A stretch of 35,706 nucleotides of DNA, taken from Deltaproteobacteria bacterium. GTDB lineage: Bacteria > Desulfobacterota > Desulfarculia > Adiutricales > Adiutricaceae. The position numbers were made by a program, and so were the translations under genes. Numbering within the stretch: the stretch's first letter is position 1; every line of letters starts with the position of its first letter. The stretch spans positions 1 through 35,706 of the forward strand of contig JAITKA010000018.1 in assembly GCA_031278635.1 (NCBI GenBank), written 5' to 3'. Shown piece by piece: positions 25,377 through 34,198 of this stretch. Under the pieces are notes generated by a model. It made no database searches, was not told the DNA's origin, and was given only the letters and a program-made list of their open reading frames with translations.

Positions 25377-25823
25377 TCATAGGGTCAGTATCTCGACGGT
25401 ACCGCCCAGGGCCGCCACCTTCTCCACGGCTTGCTTTGAGGCAGCCTGGACCTTAACGGTCAGCTTTTTGGTAAGCTCGCCGTTCCCGAGAAGCTTGACC
25501 GGGTAACGGGTATTCTTGATCAGGCCCGCGGCCTCCAAAAAGGCCGAGTCCACGACCTCGCCGTCCTGGAAACCGCCGAGGGACTCGACGTTCACAAGGG
25601 AGTAGGTCTTTTTGAAGATGTTGGTAAAACCCCTCTTGGGGAGACGCCTCTGGAGGGGCATCTGCCCGCCCTCGAAGCCGGGCCTGGTGCCGCCGCCGGA
25701 TCTGGCCTTCTGGCCCTTGTGTCCCCGGCCCGAGGTCTTGCCCTGGCCGGAACCCTCGCCGCGGCCGATCCGCTTGGCCTTGCGCTTGGCGCCGGGCCTG
25801 GGGCCTATATCGTGGAGCCTCAT
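25377..25823 (-). CDS. rplO: 50S ribosomal protein L15
   Basis: Late-assembly large-subunit protein. The 148 residues have the Gly/Arg/Lys-rich N-terminal arm (RIGRGEGSGQGKTSGRGHKGQKARSG part), FEGGQMPLQRRLPKRGF and the globular C-terminal domain ending GGTVEIL. ATG 25823. Its place between rpmD and secY is standard. Confidence 0.97.
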   Translation of the reverse strand: MRLHDIGPRPGAKRKAKRIGRGEGSGQGKTSGRGHKGQKARSGGGTRPGFEGGQMPLQRRLPKRGFTNIFKKTYSLVNVESLGGFQDGEVVDSAFLEAAGLIKNTRYPVKLLGNGELTKKLTVKVQAASKQAVEKVAALGGTVEILTL

Positions 25824-25911
25824 AACAATTCACCTGAAATATCGTCCAACCGCGGTCCGCCAGGGGGGCGGGCCCGCGGGGGGTTTATGGGTTAACGGCC
25901 GGTAAGCGGGC

Positions 25912-26256
25912 TCACCAGGCCTGGGCGTCGGGGCCCGGCGCGACCGGCGCCGGGGGGTCGTAGGGCTCGACCTTAAGGAGGTAGCCGACCTGGTTGACCA
26001 TGCCCAGGATGGTCTCGTGGCGGTAGTGAACCACGCTCGAGCCCATGCGGGTAAGGCCCAGGGCCCTGACCGTGCGCCTATGTTTCGGCAGCCGGCCGAA
26101 GACGCTTTTGACGAGGGTTATCTTGATTTGCGGGAGATCGAATCGGACTTTGTCCCTTTTGGGCAATTTCCGGCTGGCCGGGATGGTGATCGTCACGGTT
26201 TCACCGCTCCCGTCGTAAGTAGCCATCCCGACGAACGTTATTTCTCTATTGGTCAT
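25912..26256 (-). CDS. rpmD: 50S ribosomal protein L30 with N-terminal extension
   Basis: The L30 core is residues 44-97 (IKITLVKSVFGRLPKHRRTV and onward), the usual 55-60 residue fold. Before it lie 43 extra residues, and after it a short Pro-rich tail, making 114 residues in total. No good internal start exists for the core alone: a TTG at residue 31 has no ribosome site, whereas ATG 26256 has GGTGA 7 nt upstream. The extension (GETVTITIPASRKLPKRDKV) resembles the swapped-hairpin pattern of AbrB/SpoVT domains, but this is a visual impression only. Confidence 0.9.
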   Translation of the reverse strand: MTNREITFVGMATYDGSGETVTITIPASRKLPKRDKVRFDLPQIKITLVKSVFGRLPKHRRTVRALGLTRMGSSVVHYRHETILGMVNQVGYLLKVEPYDPPAPVAPGPDAQAW

Positions 26257-26323
26257 GGTTCAATCACCGGTTTCATGTAATGGGTCGGCCGATCGGGGAC
26301 CCTGGTCCCTGGGGCGTCTGACC

Positions 26324-26824
26324 TCAGACGCGGAGCCGCTCGAGGGGGACGCCCCTTTCCTTGGCCACGGTCTTGCCCAGCTTCATCTTGCTCAGGGCGT
26401 CGATGGTGGCCCGGACCACGTTATGGGGGTTATTCGAGCCAAGGACCTTGGTCAGGATGTCCTTGACCCCGGCGGCCTCGACCACGGCCCGGACCGAGCC
26501 GCCGGCGATGACCCCGGTGCCCTTGGCCGCGGGCTTCAAAAGGACCGAGCCGCTGCCGCTGTTACCGACCACCTGGTGGGGGACGGTGGTTCCGGCCAGA
26601 TCGACGTGGATCAGGCTTTTCTTGGCCTTTTCCATGCCCTTGCGAATGGCCTCGGGGACCTCGCTGGCCTTGCCCAGGCCGAAACCGACCTTGCCCTGAC
26701 CATCGCCCACGACCACGATGGCCGAGAACGAAAACCTCCGGCCACCCTTGACCACCTTTGCCACGCGGTTGACGTGGACAACCTTATCTATGAGAACCTG
26801 CTCTTCCACTTCGGGTCGATACAC
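26324..26824 (-). CDS. rpsE: 30S ribosomal protein S5
   Basis: Small-subunit protein important for decoding accuracy. The 166 residues have the double-stranded RNA-binding N-terminal domain ([24 protein letters not shown]) and the S5 C-terminal domain ([23 protein letters not shown] part). Start is GTG 26824, with AGGGGGAG 6-7 nt upstream. Length is normal and the place between rplR and rpmD is standard. Confidence 0.97.
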   Translation of the reverse strand: MYRPEVEEQVLIDKVVHVNRVAKVVKGGRRFSFSAIVVVGDGQGKVGFGLGKASEVPEAIRKGMEKAKKSLIHVDLAGTTVPHQVVGNSGSGSVLLKPAAKGTGVIAGGSVRAVVEAAGVKDILTKVLGSNNPHNVVRATIDALSKMKLGKTVAKERGVPLERLRV

Positions 26825-26847
26825 GCTAAACTCCCCCTAACGCGGGT

Positions 26848-27216
26848 TTAAAATTTTAACCCGGCCTCGCGGGCCCCGTCGGACAGGGCCTTGACGCGGC
26901 CGTGGTACAAAAAGCCATTACGATCGAAAACGACTTGCTCGACGCCTTTTTCCTTGGCCCGCTCGGCCAGGGCCTTGCCGACCCTCTGGGCCTGCTCGAC
27001 CTTCTTGAGGCCCTTGAGGCCGTCCTTGAGCCCGGGGCTCAGCGAGGAGGCCGCGGCCAGGGTCACCCCGCTCACGTCGTCGATGATTTGGGCGTATATA
27101 TGGACCGCCGAACGAAAGACGCACAAACGGGGGCAACTCTCGGTACCCTTGACGCGCTTGCGGACCCTGGCCTGCCTGCGCAGGCGGGCGATTTGGCGGG
27201 GATTGGGCTTACCCAT
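26848..27216 (-). CDS. rplR: 50S ribosomal protein L18
   Basis: Binds 5S rRNA in the central protuberance. The 122 residues start with a basic arm ([12 protein letters not shown]) and continue into [36 protein letters not shown] and the C-terminal [27 protein letters not shown] 27216. A 144-bp spacer with GC-rich hairpins separates it from rplF. Confidence 0.97.
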   Translation of the reverse strand: MGKPNPRQIARLRRQARVRKRVKGTESCPRLCVFRSAVHIYAQIIDDVSGVTLAAASSLSPGLKDGLKGLKKVEQAQRVGKALAERAKEKGVEQVVFDRNGFLYHGRVKALSDGAREAGLKF

Positions 27217-27284
27217 GGAAACACCTCGAAACGGGCCGGTTTGGGCCCAAAAGATGGCCTAAGGCGACCGGCCTTGTCTGGCCG

Positions 27285-27299
27285 CCGGCCTTCGGCCGG
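27285..27299. repeat. GC palindrome between rplF and rplR
   Basis: CCGGCC and GGCCGG flank TTC. It is one of several GC-rich inverted repeats in the spacers of this operon. No T tract follows on the - strand. Confidence 0.4.
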
Positions 27300-27360
27300 G
27301 GCTGGTCCTGAAAACTTTTTATCGCCGGAATTACCGGCCGGGCGCGGGCCGGGCGGCGGG

Positions 27361-27915
27361 TCACTTGGACTTGCCGCCGGACTTACCGACCTTTCGCATT
27401 ATCTTCTCGCCCTCGTACTTGATGCCCTTGCCCTTGTAAGGCTCGGGCTTCCTGTAGGCCCTGATGCGGGCGCAGGTGAGACCCAACAGTTCCTTGTCGG
27501 CCCCGGTCAGGCCGAACTTGGTGTTGATCTTGGGATCGTAGACGGCGTCTATGCCGTCGGGCAGCCTGAAAAAGACCGGGTTGGAAAAACCCAGGGTGAG
27601 CTTTAGGACCCGGGGCTCCGGGAGCTCGACCCTCCAGCCCACGCCGACGACCTCCATCCTTTTGGTGTAGCCGGCCGAGACGCCGAGAACCATGTTGTTG
27701 ACCAGGGTCCTGGTCAGGCCCCAGATGGCCCAGCCCTGCTGGCCGCTTTCCTTGGGCTCGACCTTGATCTGGCCGTCCGCGACCGTCAGGCCGACGCTCT
27801 GGTGGAGGGTCCTGGTCAGGGTCCCCTTGGGGCCGGACACCTTGATCAGGGGCTCCCGCCACTCGATCTTGACCCCGGAGGGTATGGCGATGGGCATTTT
27901 GCCGATTCTTGACAT
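27361..27915 (-). CDS. rplF: 50S ribosomal protein L6
   Basis: Large-subunit protein near the factor-binding site. The 184 residues have two L6 domains, beginning MSRIGKMPIAIPSGV and ending with the family's PEPYKGKGIKYEGEKI followed by a Lys/Gly-rich tail. The frame extends 13 codons upstream of the chosen ATG 27915, but that ATG has AGGTGA 7 nt before it and gives the standard N-terminus. Confidence 0.97.
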   Translation of the reverse strand: MSRIGKMPIAIPSGVKIEWREPLIKVSGPKGTLTRTLHQSVGLTVADGQIKVEPKESGQQGWAIWGLTRTLVNNMVLGVSAGYTKRMEVVGVGWRVELPEPRVLKLTLGFSNPVFFRLPDGIDAVYDPKINTKFGLTGADKELLGLTCARIRAYRKPEPYKGKGIKYEGEKIMRKVGKSGGKSK

Positions 27916-28038
27916 CTTACGTTCACCTAAAGCCGGCCTCGGGGGCCCACCCACGGGAAGTGGGGGGATACCTTCGGCCCATTGATTTACGCGGGCCCGC
28001 CGGGCCCGGTTCGCCGCCCGCCAAGGGGGGGGGTGGCC

Positions 28039-28437
28039 CTACCAGATCTGGCAGATGCTCTCGCCGCCCAGGTTGTTGCGGCGCGCTTCCTTGTCGGTCA
28101 TGACCCCCCTGGAGGTCGAGACGATCAGGATCCCCAGGCCCGAGAGGATGGGCTTGATGTCCTGGGACTTCCGGTAGACCCTGCGACCGGGCTTGGAGAC
28201 CCTCTGGAGGCCGTTTATGACCGGGGAGTTGCGCTCGGTATACTTCAGAAAGATCTTGATCTGGCCCTGTTTGTTGTCCCGGCTAACCTTGAAATTCTTG
28301 ATAAAGCCCTCATCCTTAAGGATGCGGACGATGGCCACCTTTAGCCTGGAGGCCGGCACCTCGACCCGGTCATGGCGGGCGGTCAAGGCGTTGCGGATGC
28401 GGGTCAAGAGATCGGCTATGGGATCTGTCATGGTCAT
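28039..28437 (-). CDS. rpsH: 30S ribosomal protein S8
   Basis: Binds the central domain of 16S rRNA, and in Escherichia coli also represses the spc operon. The 132 residues show MTDPIADLLTRIRNALTARHD, ILKDEGFIKNF and the C-terminal GLGILIVSTSRGVMTDKEARRNNLGGE segment. Two ATG codons, 28437 and 28431, could start it; the first is kept. The 88-bp spacer to rpsN holds an 8-bp GC hairpin. Confidence 0.97.
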   Translation of the reverse strand: MTMTDPIADLLTRIRNALTARHDRVEVPASRLKVAIVRILKDEGFIKNFKVSRDNKQGQIKIFLKYTERNSPVINGLQRVSKPGRRVYRKSQDIKPILSGLGILIVSTSRGVMTDKEARRNNLGGESICQIW

Positions 28438-28459
28438 GGGAAAACTCTCTGGAACGTTC

Positions 28460-28478
28460 CCCCCGCCCGCGGCGGGGG
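28460..28478. repeat. GC palindrome between rpsN and rpsH
   Basis: CCCCCGCC and GGCGGGGG flank CGC, 8 bp of perfect symmetry. It belongs to the group of GC-rich inverted repeats in the spacers of this operon. Confidence 0.45.
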
Positions 28479-28525
28479 TGGATAATGGCGGGGCGTCGTG
28501 GCCCCCTCTCCGGGGGGTCGCCTTC

Positions 28526-28711
28526 TTACCAGCTGGCCTTGACCACGCCGGGTATCTCGCCGTTTAGCGCCATGTTGCGGAAACATATCCTGCAAAGGTT
28601 AAACTTCCTAAGGTAGGCCCTGGGACGGCCGCAAATGGGGCACCGGTGATAGGCCCGGCTGGAGAACTTGGCGGGCCGCGCCGCCTTGGCTATCATGGAT
28701 GTCTTGGCCAT
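28526..28711 (-). CDS. rpsN: 30S ribosomal protein S14, zinc type
   Basis: Small-subunit head protein. The 61-residue short form has the zinc ligands Cys24, Cys27, Cys40 and Cys43 ([21 protein letters not shown]) and the usual [11 protein letters not shown] ending. ATG 28711. It lies between rplE and rpsH as usual. Confidence 0.97.
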   Translation of the reverse strand: MAKTSMIAKAARPAKFSSRAYHRCPICGRPRAYLRKFNLCRICFRNMALNGEIPGVVKASW

Positions 28712-28781
28712 CCCTCTACTCCTTTAAATGACTGTCCGTCGCTTTTCGGGCCGCGCGCCCTCGGCGCCGCCCGGCGCGTTT

Positions 28782-29336
28782 TCAGTGGGCCTGCCCGGCC
28801 TTGCGGAAGGGCATGCCCAGCTCGGCCAGGAGGAAACGGGCCTCGTCGTCGGTCTTGGCCGAGGTGACGATGGTTATGTTAAGCCCCTTGATCTTGTCGA
28901 TCTTGTCGTAATCGATCTCGGGGAAGATGATCTGCTCCTTGAGCCCCAGGGTGTAGTTGCCCCGGCCGTCGAAGGCCTTGGGGCTGACGCCCCGAAAGTC
29001 CCTGACCCTCGGCAGGACGATGTTGAGTAGCTTGTCGAGGAAGTAATGCATCCTGTCGCGGCGCAGGGTCACCGTGACGCCGATGGACATGCCCTCGCGC
29101 AGCTTGAAGGCGGCGATGGAGCGGCGGGCCTTGGTGATGACGGCCTTCTGGCCGCTTATGGCCGTAAGCTCGGTGACCGCCGACTCAAGGATCTTGTTGT
29201 TCTGGATGGCCTCGCCCAGGCCCATGTTCAGGGTCACCTTGAGGACCCGGGGCACCTGGTTCACGTTCTTGTAGGCAAACTCCTTCAGGAGCTTGGGTAC
29301 CACGTTATTCTGGTAGTGTTCCTTGAATCTTGGCAT
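28782..29336 (-). CDS. rplE: 50S ribosomal protein L5
   Basis: Binds 5S rRNA and helps form the inter-subunit bridge of the central protuberance. The 184 residues include [34 protein letters not shown], the [22 protein letters not shown] stretch and [13 protein letters not shown] near the C-terminus. ATG 29336. The upstream spacer to rplX is 128 bp. Confidence 0.97.
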   Translation of the reverse strand: MPRFKEHYQNNVVPKLLKEFAYKNVNQVPRVLKVTLNMGLGEAIQNNKILESAVTELTAISGQKAVITKARRSIAAFKLREGMSIGVTVTLRRDRMHYFLDKLLNIVLPRVRDFRGVSPKAFDGRGNYTLGLKEQIIFPEIDYDKIDKIKGLNITIVTSAKTDDEARFLLAELGMPFRKAGQAH

Positions 29337-29464
29337 CGCGGTTTTTTTCTTCCTCTTCGGTTTGGGCTACTTGACCACCCTGGCCCCGATGGGCTTTGGG
29401 CGTCCCTTCGGGGGCTCCCGATGGACCTTGGGGCCGGGGACCCCGGGGCGCGCGGCGCCCGGGG

Positions 29465-29857
29465 TCAGTCGTCGATGCGGGCCTTGCAGCGCTTGCAGAC
29501 CCGGACGTTTTTCTTTTTTTCCTCGGGGTCGGCGGGGACGAACGTCTGGATGCCGATCCTGGTGGGGGCCATGCACCTGGGGCAGACGAGGGACACGTTG
29601 GAGAGGGCGATGGGGGCCTCTTTCTGCATGCGGCCGCCGGCCTGCTTGGCCCTGGCGTTGCCCTTATGGTTGCGGGTGACCATGTTGACGGACTCGATTA
29701 TGACCTGGGCGTCCTTGTGGTTGATGGACTTGAGGAGCCCGATCTTTTTTATGAACTTGCCGGTCATGACCTGGACGCGATCGCCCTTTTTGAGGCGGCT
29801 GAGCTTGTCCCCGTCCGGGTTCTTGTAGGGTTTTTTGCGAAAAAGAGATCTAGCCAT
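29465..29857 (-). CDS. rplX: 50S ribosomal protein L24
   Basis: Assembly-initiator protein near the tunnel exit. The 130 residues carry the KOW motif (LKKGDRVQVMTGKFIKKIG) and a C-terminal cysteine pair region (CPRCMAPTRIG and VCKRCKARID). It is slightly longer than the usual 105 residues through a basic N-terminus, [16 protein letters not shown]. Its ATG shares one base with the rplN stop, so the two are translationally coupled. Confidence 0.95.
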   Translation of the reverse strand: MARSLFRKKPYKNPDGDKLSRLKKGDRVQVMTGKFIKKIGLLKSINHKDAQVIIESVNMVTRNHKGNARAKQAGGRMQKEAPIALSNVSLVCPRCMAPTRIGIQTFVPADPEEKKKNVRVCKRCKARIDD

Positions 29858-30225
29858 CAGATCACCTCGGGGGCCAGGGAGACTATCTTCATGAAGCGCC
29901 GTCCGCGGAGCTCGCGGGCCACCGGCCCGAAGATGCGGGTGCCTATGGGCTCCCTGGCGTTATTTATCAAAACGGCGGAGTTGTCGTCGAACTTTATGAA
30001 CGATCCGTCCTGGCGGCCAACTTCCTTGGCGGTCCTGACGACCACCGCCTTATATTTGTCGCCCTTTTTGACCTTGGAGCCCGGCAGGGCTTCCTTGACC
30101 GAGACGACGATGATATCGCCCAAAGAGGCGTAACGGCGGCGACTCCCGCCAAGCACTTTTATGCAATAGACCTGTTTGGCCCCTGAATTATCGGCCACGG
30201 TCAACCTGGTTTCCGGCTGTATCAT
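29857..30225 (-). CDS. rplN: 50S ribosomal protein L14
   Basis: Subunit-interface protein. The 122 residues begin [24 protein letters not shown] and end with the standard [14 protein letters not shown] 30225 is chosen over a GTG two codons upstream because it gives the universal N-terminus. The stop overlaps the rplX start by one base. The spacer to rpsQ, at 175 bp, is the longest inside the operon and shows no gene. Confidence 0.97.
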   Translation of the reverse strand: MIQPETRLTVADNSGAKQVYCIKVLGGSRRRYASLGDIIVVSVKEALPGSKVKKGDKYKAVVVRTAKEVGRQDGSFIKFDDNSAVLINNAREPIGTRIFGPVARELRGRRFMKIVSLAPEVI

Positions 30226-30400
30226 GTCCACCCGCCCCCGGAGCCTCGCGGCCCGTAAGGACGGCCTCCTTTCCTGTGGTTACCTACCCCCGGGATCCCG
30301 CCGGCCGGGCCCCCGCGAGGGGGGACCGATCATGGGCGGTTGCCCGGGCGTTACCCCTGTTATGGCGAAACGCCTAAGCGTTCCTGGCCCGTTCGAACGT

Positions 30401-30661
30401 TTAGGCCTGGCGGGCCACGATTTTAGCCAGTCTCCAACGCTTCAGGCGGGAGAGGGGCCTGGACTGGATGATCTCGACCGTGTCACCCATGCGGGCCGAG
30501 TTGCCCTCGTCGTGGGCCATGAACTTCGACCTACGGCGAATGTATTTCTTGTAGACTGGGTGCTTGACCAGCCGGTTGACTAAAACGACGACCGTCTTGT
30601 CCATCTTGTCTGAGACGACCACGCCGGTTATCGTCTGGTTGGAACGTCTGATACCTTCCAC
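30401..30661 (-). CDS. rpsQ: 30S ribosomal protein S17
   Basis: Primary 16S rRNA-binding protein. The 86 residues show the OB-fold sequence TITGVVVSDKMDKTVVVLVNRLVKHPVYKKYI and SRPLSRLKRWRLAKIV. Start is GTG 30661 with GGGG 6 nt upstream, 3 bp after the rpmC stop. Confidence 0.97.
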   Translation of the reverse strand: MEGIRRSNQTITGVVVSDKMDKTVVVLVNRLVKHPVYKKYIRRRSKFMAHDEGNSARMGDTVEIIQSRPLSRLKRWRLAKIVARQA

Positions 30662-30664
30662 GGT

Positions 30665-30880
30665 TTACCCCTTGATAAGGTCTTCTTTGGCCGCCTTGGC
30701 CTTTTTCTCTGTGACGATCGTCTTGATCCGGGCGATGTCTTTTTTGAGCTTTTTGAAAATGTCGGTCTTGGGCTGGGCCGACTCGCCCTTCAGGAACTCG
30801 GCGAAAAGCTTCTTGCGGAGCTCGGCCTCCTTGGCCGCCAGGCCCTCCAGGTCCATTTCGCGAATCTCGCTCGGCTTCAT
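30665..30880 (-). CDS. rpmC: 50S ribosomal protein L29
   Basis: Small helical protein at the tunnel exit that takes part in docking of the signal recognition particle and trigger factor. The 71 residues start [21 protein letters not shown] and have [18 protein letters not shown]-like second helix. ATG 30880 overlaps the rplP stop by 4 bp. Confidence 0.95.
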   Translation of the reverse strand: MKPSEIREMDLEGLAAKEAELRKKLFAEFLKGESAQPKTDIFKKLKKDIARIKTIVTEKKAKAAKEDLIKG

Positions 30881-31293
30881 AGGATCTCCCCCCTCACGAT
30901 GAAACGGGTCTCGAAGGGCAGCTTGTTGGCGGCGAGCCTGATGGCCTCGCGGGCCACCTGCTCGGAGACGCCGTCCATCTCGAAGACGACCCGCCCGGGC
31001 TTAATCATGGCCACCCAAGCCTCCGGGGCGCCCTTGCCCTTGCCCATGCGGGTCTGGGCCGGCTTCTTGCAGACGGGCTTGTCGGGGAAGACCCGGATCC
31101 ACAACTGGCCGCCGCGCTTGACGTGGCGGTTGATGGCCACGCGCCCGGACTCTATCTGCTGGGCCGTCATATAGCCACGGCTCAGGGCCTGGAGGCCGAA
31201 ACGGCCGAAATCCAGGCTGGCGCCGCCTTTGGCCTGGCCGCCCCAGCGGCCTTTTTGCCGCTTGCGGTACTTGGTTCTCTTGGGGGACAACAT
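30877..31293 (-). CDS. rplP: 50S ribosomal protein L16
   Basis: Sits near the A-site tRNA elbow. The 138 residues show [69 protein letters not shown] (in two parts) and a normal C-terminus. ATG 31293. It overlaps rpmC by 4 bp. Confidence 0.97.
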   Translation of the reverse strand: MLSPKRTKYRKRQKGRWGGQAKGGASLDFGRFGLQALSRGYMTAQQIESGRVAINRHVKRGGQLWIRVFPDKPVCKKPAQTRMGKGKGAPEAWVAMIKPGRVVFEMDGVSEQVAREAIRLAANKLPFETRFIVRGEIL

Positions 31294-31344
31294 GGTTCGT
31301 CTCTCTCGCTCGCTTTAAACTATTTGGGGCCCGGGGGCCTTGGC

Positions 31345-31362
31345 GGCCCCCCTCCGGGGGCC
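31345..31362. repeat. GC palindrome between rpsC and rplP
   Basis: GGCCCCC and GGGGGCC pair around CTCC, within a 98-bp spacer that is very GC-rich and contains further smaller inverted words. No T tract follows on the - strand. Confidence 0.4.
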
Positions 31363-31391
31363 ACGCCGGCCCGGTGGCGGGGCCGGGGGTT

Positions 31392-32123
31392 TTAGATGTT
31401 GGGAGGCGAATTGCCGGTCATGATCTCGCCCTTGAAGATGTGGACCTTGACCCCGATGATGCCGTAAGTGGTCTTGGCCTCGGCGAATCCGTAGTCCACG
31501 TCGGCCCTTAGGGTATGGAGGGGCACCCGGCCTTCCCGGTACCACTCCCGGCGGGCCATCTCGGCCCCGCCCAGGCGCCCGGCGCAGTGGATCTTGATGC
31601 CCTGGGCCCCGAACTTGAAGGCCAGAGACATGCTCTTTTTCATGGCCCTCCTGAAGGCCACCCGGCGCTGGAGCTGCTGGGCCACGTTCTCGGCCACCAG
31701 CTGGGCGGAAATCTCGGGCTTGCGGACCTCCTGGATGTCGATCAAAACCTCCCGCTGGACGGGCTTTTTCTCCTCGGGCCCGGAGGCCGACTGGGAATCG
31801 CCCTTGTGGTCGCCGTCCCGATGGGGGCCGGCCCACTTGACCAGGAGCTTCTCGAGATCCTTGCGGAGGTTCTCGATCTCGGCGCCCTTCTTGCCGATGA
31901 CTATCCCGGGCCTCGCGGTGTGGATCCTGAGCTTGACCTTGTTGCCGAAGCGCTCTATCTCGATCTGGGAGACGCCGGCCAGCTCCAGCTTCTTTTTGAC
32001 GTAGTCCCGGATCCTCTTGTCCTCGACCACCAAAAGTCCGTAATCGCGACGGGCGTACCAGCGGGAACCCCACGTTTTGATGACGCCCAGCCTGAAACCC
32101 AGGGGATGTGTTTTCTGACCCAA
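31392..32123 (-). CDS. rpsC: 30S ribosomal protein S3 with insert in the KH domain
   Basis: Forms part of the mRNA entry channel and its helicase activity. The 243 residues have the N-terminal arm [13 protein letters not shown], the KH motif [10 protein letters not shown] (71-80) and the C-terminal domain with [21 protein letters not shown]. Between LRK (88) and the strand [11 protein letters not shown] (127 onward) there are 38-39 residues where E. coli S3 has 11, so about 28 hydrophilic residues (about 97-124) are inserted. Start is TTG 32123 with GGAGG 5 nt upstream. Confidence 0.96.
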   Translation of the reverse strand: MGQKTHPLGFRLGVIKTWGSRWYARRDYGLLVVEDKRIRDYVKKKLELAGVSQIEIERFGNKVKLRIHTARPGIVIGKKGAEIENLRKDLEKLLVKWAGPHRDGDHKGDSQSASGPEEKKPVQREVLIDIQEVRKPEISAQLVAENVAQQLQRRVAFRRAMKKSMSLAFKFGAQGIKIHCAGRLGGAEMARREWYREGRVPLHTLRADVDYGFAEAKTTYGIIGVKVHIFKGEIMTGNSPPNI

Positions 32124-32193
32124 CTTGTCCTCCGATACCTAGGCCGTCCCGTGGCCCCGCCCTGGCGGCGGGGTCGCGGGGGCCAAAAAATCC

Positions 32194-32592
32194 CTATCCC
32201 TTGTCCGAGACGACGACCGTGACGTGGCAAGTCCTCTTGAGGATGTGCTTGGCCATGCCGTGGGAGACGGGGTGAATGCGCTTAAGCATGGGGCCGCGGT
32301 CAACCATGATGCCTTTGACGAACAGGTCGTCCACTTCCTTGCCGAAAACCATGATGGCGTTATCGATGGCGCTTTTCAGGCAGAGCCCGAGGACCCTCGA
32401 GGCCTTGGTGATGCCGAACTTGAGGTAGTTGGTGGCATCGCCGACCTTCATGCCGATTACGGTCCTTGCCACTATCCGGACCTTGTCCGGGCAGGCCCTC
32501 TGGAAGCGCTTGACGCACCTGATGACCCGCTTGCGCTCGATGGCCTTGTCGACCTTTCTCTCGTGACGTTTTTTATGGGCTCTCTCGCTCAT
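32194..32592 (-). CDS. rplV: 50S ribosomal protein L22, divergent
   Basis: Its long beta-hairpin lines the peptide exit tunnel. The 132 residues contain the L22 core (PDKVRIVARTVIGMKVGDA, KSAIDNAI, GPMLKRI and KRTCHVTVVV). The hairpin tip, usually PRAxGRAxRI, here reads PVSHGMAKHI (108-117), losing the conserved arginines. About 30 basic residues precede the normal start of the fold. ATG 32592. The frame is intact, so it is a functional but unusual L22. Confidence 0.95.
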   Translation of the reverse strand: MSERAHKKRHERKVDKAIERKRVIRCVKRFQRACPDKVRIVARTVIGMKVGDATNYLKFGITKASRVLGLCLKSAIDNAIMVFGKEVDDLFVKGIMVDRGPMLKRIHPVSHGMAKHILKRTCHVTVVVSDKG

Positions 32593-32676
32593 ATCCGAAT
32601 TCTCCTGAAAAACCGCGGCTAAACCTTCCCCGCCTGGCTATTTTTGGGCCCAAAGGTTACTTTTGAGCCAAAAAGG

Positions 32677-32961
32677 CTACTTTTTGGCTTTCTTGGCCTT
32701 CTTGTCGGCGGCGTGGCTGAAGAACGTCCTGGTTGGCGAAAACTCGCCCAGCTTATGGCCGACCATGTTCTCGGTGACGAACACGGGGATGAACTTTTTG
32801 CCGTTGTGGACGGCGAAGGTCAGGCCTACCATATCCGGTAGTATCGTGGAACGCCGGCTCCAGGTTTTGATGACTCGGCGATCGGCCGCCTCGATGGCCG
32901 CCATGGTCTTGGCCATGACGTGGCTATCGACGAATGGTCCTTTTTTTACGCTGCGGGGCAT
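32677..32961 (-). CDS. rpsS: 30S ribosomal protein S19
   Basis: Small-subunit head protein. The 94 residues show [44 protein letters not shown] (in two parts) and [19 protein letters not shown]. All match normal S19. ATG 32961. It follows rplB by 43 bp. Confidence 0.97.
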   Translation of the reverse strand: MPRSVKKGPFVDSHVMAKTMAAIEAADRRVIKTWSRRSTILPDMVGLTFAVHNGKKFIPVFVTENMVGHKLGEFSPTRTFFSHAADKKAKKAKK

Positions 32962-33004
32962 TTTGGCCTTCCTTCAAACCGGGCCGCTACCGGCCCTGGG
33001 TGGG

Positions 33005-33832
33005 TCACTTGGACCGCCTCTTGACGATAAACTTGTTCGAGGGCTTGTTCTTCTTGCGGGTTTTGAAGCCCTTGGTGGGCATGCCCCACGGGGAGACCGG
33101 GTGACGGCCGCCGGAACTGCGGCCCTCGCCGCCGCCCAGGGGGTGATCGACCGGGTTCATGGCCACGCCCCTGACGTGGGGCCGGCGACCCAGGTGGCGC
33201 TTGCGCCCGGCCTTGCCCAGGGAAACGCTGTTGTGGTCGGGGTTACCGACCTGGCCGATGGTGGCCCGGCAGACCGAGAGGATCTTGCGGGTCTCGCCCG
33301 AGGGCAGCTTCAAAAGGGCGTAGGTGCCTTCCTTGGCCATGAGCTGGGCGTAGTTGCCGGCCCCCCTGGCCAACTGCCCGCCCTTGCCGGGCTTCATCTC
33401 CACGTTATGGACCAGGGTCCCGAGGGGGATGGAGGCGAGCCTCAGGCTGTTGCCGGGCTTGATGTCGGCGGTGTCCGAGGAAACGACCATGTCGTTAACC
33501 TTCAGGTGCTGGGGCGCCAGGATATAGCGCTTCTCGCCGTCGCGGTAGAAAAGGAGGGCGATCCTGGCCCCGCGGTTGGGGTCGTACTCGATGCTGGCCA
33601 CCCTGGCCGGGACCTCAAGCTTCTCCCGCTTGAAATCGATCAGGCGATACTGGCGCTTGTGCCCGCCACCCCTGAACCTGGTGGTGATGCGCCCCACGTT
33701 GTTGCGCCCGCCCGTGGAGGGCCTGGGCCTCAGAAGGGATTTCTCCGGCTTGGTGGCGGTAATCTCCTCGAAGGTCGGGTACGACTGGGCCCGGCGACCG
33801 GGGGACGTTGGCTTGACTTCTTTAATCGGCAT
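33005..33832 (-). CDS. rplB: 50S ribosomal protein L2
   Basis: Essential for subunit association and the peptidyl-transferase region. The 275 residues include [54 protein letters not shown] (with the conserved histidine segment HPLGGGEG) and the basic C-terminus. The GSHKR-type motif reads [12 protein letters not shown] 33832. Confidence 0.97.
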   Translation of the reverse strand: MPIKEVKPTSPGRRAQSYPTFEEITATKPEKSLLRPRPSTGGRNNVGRITTRFRGGGHKRQYRLIDFKREKLEVPARVASIEYDPNRGARIALLFYRDGEKRYILAPQHLKVNDMVVSSDTADIKPGNSLRLASIPLGTLVHNVEMKPGKGGQLARGAGNYAQLMAKEGTYALLKLPSGETRKILSVCRATIGQVGNPDHNSVSLGKAGRKRHLGRRPHVRGVAMNPVDHPLGGGEGRSSGGRHPVSPWGMPTKGFKTRKKNKPSNKFIVKRRSK

Positions 33833-33898
33833 GATCTACCTAAGTTATATGGCCAAATCGAATGGCTTTCGGCCTTGCCGCCTTTGGCGGCCAGGGTT

Positions 33899-34198
33899 TT
33901 AGTTCTCGGTGTAGACGTTTTCCAGGGTCACGCCCTTGGCCAGCCTGACGACGGCCTTCTTCCAGCTGGGGCGGTAGCCGCCCTTGCGGCCGAGGCGCTT
34001 GAACTTGCCGCGGACGTTTATGGTGTTGACCGAAAGGACCTTGTTCTTGACGTTAAAGGCCGTCTCGATGGCGTGGGCGATATCTATCTTGTTGGCGTCT
34101 TTGCTGACCTGGAACATATACTGGTTGTATTTTTCCCGCCTCGTGTTGATATTTTCCGTATGGATGGGCCTTATCAGCACCTCATGGAAGGGTTTCAT
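33899..34198 (-). CDS. rplW: 50S ribosomal protein L23
   Basis: Docking site for trigger factor and signal recognition particle at the tunnel exit. The 99 residues begin [18 protein letters not shown] and include [22 protein letters not shown] and [22 protein letters not shown] 34198 overlaps the rplD stop by 4 bp. Confidence 0.97.
   Translation of the reverse strand: MKPFHEVLIRPIHTENINTRREKYNQYMFQVSKDANKIDIAHAIETAFNVKNKVLSVNTINVRGKFKRLGRKGGYRPSWKKAVVRLAKGVTLENVYTEN

Noticed and set aside
24065-25456. 463-codon frame opposite secY
   Set aside because: Antisense of a complete SecY; the composition is charged and repetitive with no domain.
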